Shown here: positions 55,801 through 64,000 of the stretch, one piece after another
How the letters are laid out: every line of letters begins with the position of its first letter
How positions within the stretch are numbered: the stretch's first letter is position 1
NCBI GenBank assembly: GCA_950097015.1
Contig: CATNEN010000025.1
Location: 6,252,001-6,316,000, forward strand
Origin: Macrostomum hystrix
Lineage: Eukaryota > Platyhelminthes > Macrostomidae
DNA length: 64,000 nt
Direction of reading: 5' to 3'
The notes under the pieces: generated by a model
Seen by the model: the letters and a program-made list of their open reading frames with translations, nothing else
Database searches by the model: none
What the model was told of the DNA's origin: nothing
Translations under genes and position numbers: made by a program

Positions 55801-58800
55801 TAAAGACACATCTAAAGACACATGTAAAGACACATCTAAAGACACATCTAAAGACACATCTAAAGACACATCTAAAGACACATCTAAAGACACATCTAAA
55901 GACACATCTAAAGACACATGTAAAGACACATCTAAAGACACATCTAAAGACACATGTAAAGACACATCTAAAGACACATCTAAGGACACATGTAAAGACA
56001 CATCTAAAGACACATGTAAAGACACATGTAAAGACACATCTAAAGACACATGTAAAGACACATGTAAAGACACATCTAAAGACACATGTAAAGACACATC
56101 TAAAGACACATGTAAAGACACATGTAAAGACACATCTAAAGACACATGTAAAGACACATCTAAAGACACATCTAAAGACACATGTAAAGACACATGTAAA
56201 GACACATCTAAAGACACATGTAAAGACACATCTAAAGACACATCTAAAGACACATGTAAAGACACATCTAAAGACACATGTAAAGACACATCTAAAGACA
56301 CATGTAAAGACACATGTAAAGACACATCTAAAGACACATGTAAAGACACATGTAAAGACACATCTAAAGACACATGTAAAGACACATCTAAAGACACATG
56401 TAAAGACACATGTAAAGACACATCTAAAGACACATGTAAAGACACATCTAAAGACACATCTAAAGACACATGTAAAGACACATGTAAAGACACATCTAAA
56501 GACACATGTAAAGACACATCTAAAGACACATCTAAAGACACATGTAAAGACACATCTAAAGACACATGTAAAGACACATCTAAAGACACATGTAAAGACA
56601 CATGTAAAGACACATCTAAAGACACATGTAAAGACACATGTAAAGACACATCTAAAGACACATGTAAAGACACATCTAAAGACACATGTAAAGACACATG
56701 TAAAGACACATCTAAAGACACATCTAAAGACACATCTAAAGACACATCTAAAGACACATCTAAAGACACATGTAAAGACACATGTAAAGACACATCTAAA
56801 GACACATCTAAAGACACATCTAAAGACACATCTAAAGACACATGTAAAGACACATCTAAAGACACATCTAAAGACACATCTAAAGACACATGTAAAGACA
56901 CATCTAAAGACACATGTAAAGACACATGTAAAGACACATCTAAAGACACATGTAAAGACACATGTAAAGACACATCTAAAGACACATCTAAAGACACATC
57001 TAAAGACACATCTAAAGACACATCTAAAGACACATGTAAAGACACATCTAAAGACACATGTAAAGACACATCTAAAGACACATCTAAAGACACATGTAAA
57101 GACACATCTAAAGACACATGTAAAGACACATCTAAAGACACATCTAAAGACACATCTAAAGACACATCTAAAGACACATCTAAAGACACATGTAAAGACA
57201 CATCTAAAGACACATCTAAAGACACATGTAAAGACACATGTAAAGACACATCTAAAGACACATCTAAAGACACATCTAAAGACACATCTAAAGACACATG
57301 TAAAGACACATCTAAAGACACATCTAAAGACACACATCTAAAGACACACATCTAAGACAAATCTCTAAAGACAGTTACAAGTATCTTTAAAGAGTGACAA
57401 CCAAGGACTGTAGACGCGCTAAAAGACATTCTATGTAGAACTCGAAGACTCACTCCGCCAGTGAAGACTTCGGTGACAGCAGCCAGCGCGGACTGTTGGC
57501 TGAGGTTCGCCACTCGGTCTTGAACCATTCGGGAGCATTCAACAGCCAGGGCCATGTCTGGCTGAGCAGCCGACGCGGCTGGATCCAGGGCGACAATCTC
57601 AGGCGGCAGGGTGGACTCAAAATTGAGCCTGGACTCAATGGCAAGATAGGGAAACACAAAACCGGCGAACACAATGCAGGACAGCGCCAGGTTGAACACG
57701 AACAGCCAGCGAATGAATGAGAAATAAGAGGCGCAGCCGGCGCCAAAGTTGCCTTCAATGACGCCGAAGCTGGTCCGGTACAGGCCCAGTGTGAAGCCGT
57801 CAAATGCACTGACGAATAGGTCGGATAAGCTGGCACGAAATTTGTTGATAGACTGGCGGGCTCGCTTACGGGCAGGCAGCTTCACGGCTATTGTGCGCAT
57901 CCGGTACTGCAGGTTCTGCCTGAGGCGGCCAGGGTTCGGCTGTGAGGATCTCTGATCAGACCCTGTCTCACTGGAAATATCCTATTATCCTACTGTAATC
58001 CCTATGAACATGTCAACCCAAATCCCGTTTGATGTCACTAAATTGTCCCAAATTATACACGCGAAATCCCATTTGACCTGCTAACTTCTAATAATAATGA
58101 TAACTGCAGGAGGGCTGCAGGCAATGGCACATTACTTGGTGACACTAGACCCGCAGGAAGCGAGTAGGCAATTCTGCCCATTTCGCTGACTCCTGAGCAC
58201 ACACTCACACAGGTGTGTACATCTCCCCTGACTTTCTCATCGCCAGGCAGTGTACACTCTCACAGTGCCTCGGAGGTTGGCCCTCAAGGGCGTAAATTGC
58301 ACGACAAGCCCCCAAGCCTTCTCTCCGCGGCTGCGCCCAAAATGAATGTGGCCTCGCCGCGGAATCGAGCTCAGGTACCTTGGCGGGAGAGGCAAACGCG
58401 TTAACCGCTCTGCCACCGACCCTCCCCGCGAGTGGATGAGATGGAATTGGGTGGAGTGGAACGGGGTGGAGTGGAGTGGAATGGAAAGGGGTGCGAGAGG
58501 CAAGCGCCTTAACCACTCTGCCACTTACCTTCACCTACTAATACAATCTTCACAGAATGTTATTCGTTCCCTAATTGTGCCATAAGGGGATAATTATCCT
58601 AAATTTCCCAAATCATCCGCCTGAAATTTTACCTACGAATACAATCTTCACAAATGATCCCATTCCGTAATTATCCAACAGATTCTCAAGGATTCGAACT
58701 CCCGGCCATACCTCTCAGTCCGCCGGCCCTCCATGTGAGCCACCATGGCAGGCAGCGCCTCCAGTTGCTCCTGCACCAGCTCCGCCGCGCCCTGCTGGAC

Positions 58801-59172
58801 GCCAATCGCGTCGCCGCCGTCGCCGCTGCCGAATTCCGCTGGCGGCGGCGGCGCTCCCCGGCCGTCCTCCAGCTCGGCGGCTGTGGCCGACACCGACAGC
58901 AGGGGAGAGGCCGAGGTCGACGCGCCATCGACAGCGGCGGACGCAGTTCGAGGTCCTCCTTCGTCGCCGCCTCGTGCAGCGTCAGCGTCCAGCAGGTCCT
59001 GCAGCCGACGCCGGTCGCGCCGTTTCAGTCGCACGCTGAGCGAATTGAGAAATTTCCTATCCGACTGGCCCGGCAAAGCCGACAGCATCGTCTCGTCCAG
59101 GTGCTCTTGCTGGGTGAGCGGACTCGAACCCGCGTCCTCTGGAGACGCATAGTCAGGCGACAGGGCCTCCAT
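49897..59172 (-). CDS. tmc: Transmembrane channel-like (TMC) protein
   Basis: Nine exons on minus: 59172-58712, 57919-57454, 55190-54966, 54339-54077, 53616-53190, 52241-52098, 51548-51244, 50122-50044, 49959-49897. They total 811 codons including the stop, 810 residues, in the usual TMC range. TMC proteins form or support mechanosensory ion channels with about ten membrane helices. Evidence: a basic stretch then GVIEGNFGAGCASYFSFIRWLFVFN (exon 2), matching the family start of helix 1; GWMLTVPIFLGSF (exon 3); LGRVVFLKLLSF and the family hallmark CWETYIGQQLYR (exon 5, about residue 567); VYRQSICFIGAFFCPVV (exon 6); GPFRVHQT (exon 7); YFFFSVVKARDTLIDFLECKL (exon 8). The N-terminal 150 residues are low-complexity and acidic. 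The exon 4 donor (GA/GTCGCA) is weak but is the only one that keeps frame with exon 5. Most introns are minisatellites. Confidence 0.9.
50190..51165 (-). repeat. Minisatellite in TMC intron 7, 28-bp unit
   Basis: About 34 copies (plus reading) of cactagatcagaacttgtgt plus agatgagt or agatcagt, with an acctttgt variant. A block with the same variant order occurs at about 50620-50790 and again at 50895-51070. Confidence 0.95.
51640..52030 (-). repeat. Minisatellite in TMC intron 6, 32-bp unit
   Basis: About 12 copies (plus reading) with ggtgaggatcaatgagagtg and acaggtgagata. Confidence 0.95.
52425..53130 (-). repeat. Minisatellite in TMC intron 5, 20-bp unit
   Basis: About 34 copies (plus reading) of ggtgagatgcagggaagaca with aaaaca, gataca and gttgca variants. 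A block including agacgcaccgtgagatg appears twice, at about 52838 and 53042. Confidence 0.95.
53640..54060 (-). repeat. Degenerate repeats in TMC intron 4
   Basis: Left part: units with attatgatcctgaaat and aaaatccc. Right part (53890-54030): 19-bp tcccagcccagaatctaaa. Fills intron 54076-53617. Confidence 0.8.
54365..54905 (-). repeat. Minisatellite in TMC intron 3, 21-bp unit
   Basis: About 26 copies (plus reading) of agtagggtgttacagtagat with gttgcag, attacgg and cagttggttaa variants. Variant order repeats between about 54590-54690 and 54740-54845. Begins close to the exon 4 border. Confidence 0.95.
55191..55564 (-). other. TMC intron 2, unique part
   Basis: AT-rich intronic sequence between exon 3 and the 12-bp array. 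It contains scattered precursor-like words (aaagacaac, ctaaaaga) but no exon. Confidence 0.5.
55565..57350 (-). repeat. Minisatellite in TMC intron 2, 12-bp unit with 288-bp higher-order period
   Basis: About 148 copies of taaagacacatc or taaagacacatg. The c/g choice at the last base is not random: a pattern of 24 units repeats, so 56161-56220 and 56449-56508 carry the same order. The minus strand stays open for over 590 codons in two frames only because the unit is a multiple of three without stops. Confidence 0.95.
58083..58432 (-). mobile_element. tRNA-derived SINE, family 2, in TMC intron 1
   Basis: Minus strand: gtggcagagcggttaacgcg (A-box region), ctgagctcgattccgcggcg (B-box region), cattttgggcgcagccgcgg, then a body ending in gtgccattgcctgcagccct. 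It is the longest family 2 copy. A second head fragment (gtggcagagtggttaaggcg) lies at 58490-58530 on the same strand. Confidence 0.8.
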
Positions 59173-59285
59173 TTGAATCAAATTGAGTGAGCGGGAAGCC
59201 GACTGCCTGCCCCTTTGGATTCGCTAGCCAGTAACTAGCTGCTTGAGTTGGGACTCAGGTCGGCTGCAAATGTTTATGATGAAGC
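59173..59285 (-). promoter_or_regulatory. TMC 5' leader region
   Basis: Short unique sequence upstream of the chosen ATG at 59172. The only upstream in-frame candidates are non-ATG codons. No promoter motif is evident. Confidence 0.3.
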
Positions 59286-59289
59286 TATC

Positions 59290-59745
59290 AGTTATCTCTC
59301 CCTGCCTCCCCTCATCTTCTCCTGCCTCCCTTCTTCTCTCCCTGTCTCCCTTTTTCTCTACCTGCCTCCCTTCTTATCTCCCTGTCTCCCTTCTTCTCTC
59401 CCTGTCTCCCTTCCTCTCTCCCTGCCTCCCTTCTTCTCTCCCTGTCTCCCTTCTTCTCTCCCTGTCTCCCTTCTTTTCTCCCTGTCTCCCTTCTTCTCTC
59501 TGTCTCCCTTCTTCTCTCTGTCTCCCTTCTTCTCTCCCCGTCTCCCTTCTTATCTCCCTGTCTCCCTTCTTTTCTCCCTGTCTCCCTTCTTCTCTCCGTC
59601 TCCCTTCTTCTCTCCCTGTCTCCCTTCTTCTCTCCCTGTCTCCCTTCTTCTCTCCCTGTCTCCCTTCTTCTCTCCCTGTCTCCCTTCTTCTCTCCCTGTC
59701 TCCCTTCTTCTCTCTTTGTCTGCCTTCGTCTCTGCTAGGTCTCTT
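59290..59745. repeat. Polypyrimidine minisatellite, 20-bp unit
   Basis: About 23 copies of tctccctgtctcccttcttc. The same unit occurs again at 61240-61960. Confidence 0.95.
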
Positions 59746-60261
59746 AATTCGTCGCCATAATTTTCTAGAAAGCTATGTCACGCTAGTCTACTATAGGCTA
59801 CTATAGCTGTCCATATTTTAAATGTTAGACTATTAGCAAATGAAAATCTCATAGATCCGTGAGGTTTTTGAAACGCTGACTGGCATACAGATAGGTCTGC
59901 TTAAGCTAACAGTCTGGTGACTGGCCTTATCGCCTTATCACAGTTTTGCTCAGACTGGCTTTTTCAAGCTTCAAGAAAGTCTCATGCCACACGTGTATAA
60001 AAAATCCGGCTACTTTGGCAACGCTTTAGATAAAAGAAGAATTTTTCTTGTGAAAATTCGTAAATTCGTTTTCGTATTTGCAGCTGACAGAACTATGAAA
60101 TTAGTATTTCTCAAGTATAGAAATTATCTTTAAAAAGTTTTTTCAATCTTTTACTTATGCCTCTTGTTTATTTGCCAGGTATCTCGTTAATTTCTTCACG
60201 ATTTTGCTTTCATTTTTCTTACATTTTTCTTGATTTTTTTCCAGTTTTTTTTTAAAACAAC
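59746..60261. other. Unassigned sequence
   Basis: T-rich single-copy DNA with no gene recognised. Confidence 0.4.
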
Positions 60262-60485
60262 TCACAAAAGATTTGTAGGTCGGGGGTTCGATTTCCGACA
60301 CTACTGGAACTATTTATGGCCTTAAGCAAGACAATTAAAAACCATGGATTGCTTCAGTTCACCCAGCTATTAAATGGGTATCAGCATTAGCTGGGCTGAT
60401 AGAGAGATGATCTCCCCTGTCCATGGACTGAACAGCCGTACGCAGCCTTTAAATAGCTGCGGCTGTGCTGTCGGCCGGACATCTC
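60262..60485 (+). mobile_element. tRNA-derived SINE, family 1
   Basis: Plus strand: gtaggtcgggggttcgatttcc (B-box region), then ttaagcaagacaatt, cttcagttcacccagctatt and gtccatggactgaacagccg, ending gcggctgtgctgtcggccgg. The A-box half of the head is missing. Confidence 0.8.
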
Positions 60486-61135
60486 ACATCAGTACCATTA
60501 GTTTCACACGAATCTTATTTATTTCAAATGTTTTCAGCTATTTTATAATTAGTACTACCGACTACAGTTCAGAAAACAATGAACACTTACCCGAAGTAAA
60601 CAGATCTCAAAAATCGTAATCGGATATTATTCTGGCAATCGAAATTAGTCAAAAAAAAGTTACTTGTTATTGACAACAGCCCTAAATAGATGCAGGGTAG
60701 CAATAGATAGCAATGGAGGGCAGCTATTTATATCTATCTATATCTATATATATGCGAGGGCATGCATACAGAATGTATAGAGAATGTACAGCCCTATAGT
60801 AAAGTGTCCCAGAGCGTACACTATTATACACCCTTAGCACGTACGAACCAGTTCGTGATACAGGACTGGCGCAGAAACGCCACCCGAACAGTGTGCTGCT
60901 ATCTTTGCCCAGCAACCAGTTAAGACCAATTCCCGCTCTGTGGCCGCCCTATCAAGCATTGAATGCATGCGCTTTGTCTGTCCAACCTAACCACCCACCC
61001 TTCACCCTTCACTTTCCTCTGTCCGTTGGGGGTGTACGACGAGGTCCCGGAAAGTTTATGAAGTAGCTGTTTGAACAAGAACTGACTGCTGCCTTCGACT
61101 GCCTCTGCCATCCTCCTCATCTGCTTCTGAGATCT
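60486..61135. other. Unassigned sequence
   Basis: Single-copy DNA with a short tatcta microsatellite at about 60730-60755. No exon recognised. Confidence 0.4.
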
Positions 61136-61985
61136 TCACCATCTCCCTCTGCCTCCCTCATCTCTCTCAGCCTTCCTCATCTCCCTCTGCCTTTCTCATC
61201 TCCATCATCTACCTCTGCCTCATCTTCCCTCAGCCTCCCTCATCTCTACCTGCCTCCCTTCTTCTCTACCTGCCTCCCTTCTTCTCTACCTGCCTCCCTT
61301 CTTCTCTCCCTGCCTCCCTTCTTCTCTCCCTGCCTCCCTTCTTCTCTCCCTGCCTCCCTTCTTCTCTCCCTGCCTCCCTTCTTCTCTCCCTGCCTCCCTT
61401 CTTCTCTACCTGCCTCCCTTCTTATCTCCCTGTCTCCCTTCTTCTCTCCCTGCCTCCCTTCTTCTCTCCCTGCCTCCCTTCTTCTCTACCTGCCTCCCTT
61501 CTTCTCTCCCTGTCTCCCTTGATCTTTCTACTCCTGCCTCCCTTCTTCTCTACCTGCCTCCCTTCTTATCTCCCTGTCTCCCTTCTTCTCTACCTGCCTC
61601 CCTTCTTCTCTCCCTGTCTCCCTTGATCTTTCTACTCCTGCCTCCCTTCTTCTCTCCCTGCCTCCCTTCTTCTCTCCCTGCCTCCCTTCTTCTCTACCTG
61701 CCTCCCTTCTTCTCTCCCTGTCTCCCTTGATCTTTCTACTCCTGCCTCCCTTCTTCTCTCCCTGCCTCCCTTCTTATCTCCCTGTCTCCCTTCTTCTCTA
61801 CCTGCCTCCCTTCTTCTCTCCCTGTCTCCCTTGATCTTTCTACTCCTGCCTCCCTTCTTATCTCCCTGTCTCCCTTCTTCTCTACCTGCCTCCCTTCTTC
61901 TCTACCTGCCTCCCTTCTTCTATACCTGCCCCCCTTCTTCTGTCCCTGCCCCCCCTTCTTCTGTCCCTGCCCACCTCATCTCCCC
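61136..61985. repeat. Polypyrimidine minisatellite, 20-bp unit, second array
   Basis: About 36 copies of tgcctcccttcttctctccc and tacc/tgtc variants, plus four insertions of a longer variant with cttgatctttctactcc that split the array into similar blocks (near 61520, 61620, 61725 and 61830). Confidence 0.95.
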
Positions 61986-62460
61986 TGCTCCCTCATCTCC
62001 CTCGCTCATCCCTCTTTCAAAGCGAGCCAGCCCATGCAACTTATAATTTATCTATGCAGGCACGCTCTAGCTTAATAAATTGTTGGTTTAAAATAAGAAA
62101 ACAATAGAATATTTAAATAGAAACCTTTAATATAATTTATTTCGACTAAGAACTACATTTGTGAGAAATTCTTTTTGTTAAATATTCAATTAGAATAACA
62201 GGATTTTAACAAAATCTCATGATTAAAATCAAAAAGGAAAATTTCTGCTTCTATGCAGGTAGATTAACAATTATTCAAAAAGTAGAAAAGCTGTTAACAA
62301 AACAACAGCTGCTTTTGTTCTGACTGTTTGCTTCCAAAAAAGCTCGGCGCAAATAAAAAGGCAGGAACAGAATAGGTCATTCTAAGAAAACTAAGCGATG
62401 AGCAAGCAACAAATGACTGCATCCTATGATGTCATATGTCACCTGAAACACCAAACCACA
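61986..62460. other. Unassigned AT-rich sequence
   Basis: Single-copy, no gene or element recognised. Confidence 0.4.
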
Positions 62461-63476
62461 ATAGTAAGATCATTACACACTCTGGGTCATTCAGTGCTTC
62501 TGTAATTACACACACAGGGTCATTCAGTGCTTCTGTAATTACACACACAGGGTCATTCAGTGCTTCTGTAATTACACACACAGGGTCATTCAGTGCTTCT
62601 GTCATTACACACACAGGGTCATTCAGTGCTTCTGTCATTACACACCCTGGGTCATTCAGTGCTTCTGTCATTACACACACTGGGTCATTCAGTGCTTCTG
62701 TCATTACACACCCTGGGTCATTCAGTGCTTCTGTCATTACACACACAGGGTCATTCAGTGCTTCTGTCATTACACACACAGGGTCATTCAGTGCTTCTGT
62801 CATTACACACACTGGGTCATTTAGTGCTTCTGTCATTACACACACTGGGTCATTCAGTGCTTCTGTCATTACACACACTGGGTCATTTAGTGCTTCTGTC
62901 ATTACACACTGGGTCATTCAGTGCTTCTGTCATTACACACCCTGGGTCATTCAGTGCTTCTGTCATTACACACACTGGGTCATTCAGTGCTTCTGTCATT
63001 ACACACACTGGGTCATTCAGTGCTTCTGTCATTACACACCCTGGGTCATTCAGTGCTTCTGTCATTACACACCCTGGGTCATTCAGTGCTTCTGTCATTA
63101 CACACCCTGGGTCATTCAGTGCTTCTGTCATTACACACCCTGGGTCATTCAGTGCTTCTGTCATTACACACACTGGGTCATTCAGTGCTTCTGTCATTAC
63201 ACACCCTGGGTCATTCAGTGCTTCTGTCATTACACACACAGGGTCATTCAGTGCTTCTGTCATTACACACCCTGGGTCATTCAGTGCTTCTGTCATTACA
63301 CACACAGGGTCATTCAGTGCTTCTGTCATTACACACACAGGGTCATTCAGTGCTTCTGTCATTACACACACAGGGTCATTCAGTGCTTCTGTCATTACAC
63401 ACCCTGGGTCATTCAGTGCTTCTGTCATTACACACACTGGGTCATTCAGTGCTTCTGTCATTACACACACAGTGTA
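62461..63476. repeat. Minisatellite, 33-bp unit
   Basis: About 31 copies with gggtcattcagtgcttctgt and cattacacaca. Variation is mostly at one site (acacagg, acactgg, accctgg). A unit 3 bp shorter near 62907 shifts phase. Long open frames on both strands are artefacts of the 33-bp period. Confidence 0.95.
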
Positions 63477-63904
63477 AAATTTTTTTGTAAAAATCCAAAA
63501 ACAAAAGTCAAATGAAAACTTTGATGAGAAAGGAAGATCTTTGAGTAAAAAGTAAGTACATATTACACCTATGACACCTGTAAAATTTAGCAAATTAAAA
63601 GCAATTCAAGGGCACAAAAATAACAGTACATAACAAACTTAGCTGTGGCACTTAAGAAACCAAAAATTGTAAACTTTGCAACAATAATTAATGAAAAAGA
63701 AATCTGAAAATAGGCACAACCATATCCGCATAGAGACTAATAGCGAGTGTACTATCAAGCAAATACACGTGAACCTTCTTTCCAATAAAATTGTAAGTAA
63801 AGAATACATAAAGAGGCTTGGAAGGTAGAATTCGGTGATTCTACTGTAAGTAGGCTAATTAGCATTTTCGCACCTATATTCGCTTGACAAATGTGCATTA
63901 TTAG
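63477..63904 (-). other. 3' flank of the UAP1 gene
   Basis: AT-rich sequence downstream of the minus-strand stop at 63905; should include its 3' untranslated region. No other feature recognised. Confidence 0.4.
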
Positions 63905-64000
63905 TTACTCATCAACCAGCAGAACGCCTTCCGGCGGATTAGCCAAGTTAATATCGTCGAGGCCTTCGCCGGCGTAGCTTATCAACGGCGACACTTCGGC
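63905..64000 (-). CDS. UAP1: UDP-N-acetylhexosamine pyrophosphorylase, C-terminal end (partial)
   Basis: The minus strand from the window edge reads AEVSPLISYAGEGLDDIN and ends LLVDE with stop TAA at 63907-63905, 31 codons. It matches the C-terminus of UAP1/AGX enzymes, which have a nearly invariant SPL(V/I)SYAGEGL block. The enzyme makes UDP-GlcNAc from UTP and GlcNAc-1-phosphate in the cytosol, feeding glycosylation and chitin synthesis. The rest of the gene lies beyond the right edge, so length, exon structure and active site cannot be checked. The tail after SYAGEGL diverges from the vertebrate form, which is usual. Confidence 0.75.
   Translation of the reverse strand, partial: AEVSPLISYAGEGLDDINLANPPEGVLLVDE

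Noticed and set aside
55496-57351. Two overlapping minus-strand frames of about 600 codons (Cys-Val-Phe-Arg and Val-Ser-Leu-Asp repeats)
   Set aside because: The 12-bp unit has no stop in those frames; the region is intron 2 of the TMC gene between two exons that join in frame.
62432-63593. Repeat proteins on both strands over the 33-bp array
   Set aside because: Several frames on both strands are open at once, as expected from a stop-free unit whose length is a multiple of three.

Overview
The window is nuclear DNA from an animal. It holds intron-containing genes with conserved animal proteins (gamma-tubulin complex component 3, a TMC channel-like protein, MFSD13A/TMEM180, and the C-terminus of UAP1). 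Coding exons are GC-rich with many GCC, CTG and CGC codons and sit in AT-rich non-coding DNA. About half the window is minisatellite arrays with units of 12 to 37 bp. A spiralian, perhaps a free-living flatworm, fits the repeat load and the ARM-TIR-SAM type protein, but that placement is inference.

Layout. 1-9.6 kb: tandem arrays plus gene A (minus, 3616-4930), a secreted PAN/apple-like plus lectin-fold protein. 9.6-11.1 kb: a 1.5 kb polypurine array. 11.7-13.6 kb: gene B (plus), a diverged paralog of gene A in head-to-head orientation. 14-22 kb: no intact gene, but relics of a Ty3/Gypsy pol gene and a Tc1/IS630-type transposase, a 0.8 kb transposon remnant with 56-bp perfect terminal inverted repeats, and one array. 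22.1-26.3 kb: MFSD13A, 4 exons, plus. 29.4-33.8 kb: an ARM-like/TIR/SAM-like protein, 4 exons, plus. 36.8-41.4 kb: a complete, young Ty3/Gypsy LTR retrotransposon (minus) with a 5-bp target duplication. 43.0-49.0 kb: TUBGCP3, 5 exons, plus. 49.9-59.2 kb: a TMC gene, 9 exons, minus, convergent with TUBGCP3. 59.2-63.9 kb: pyrimidine arrays, a SINE and a 33-bp array. 63.9-64.0 kb: the last coding piece of UAP1 on minus.

The strongest theme is structural. Most introns contain their own minisatellite with a private unit, usually starting close to the splice donor and often filling the intron. The paralogs A and B each have one intron, at different positions, and each is filled with a different minisatellite. 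Two tRNA-derived SINE families occur in introns and between genes. The genes are unrelated housekeeping or sensory functions and show no operon or pathway link. The most interesting single protein is the ARM-TIR-SAM-like one: its TIR keeps the glutamate that lines up with the SARM1 NADase catalytic residue, while the domain order differs from SARM1.

Exon borders were set by hand from GT/AG sites, frame continuity and recalled family sequence. No alignment or database search was run.
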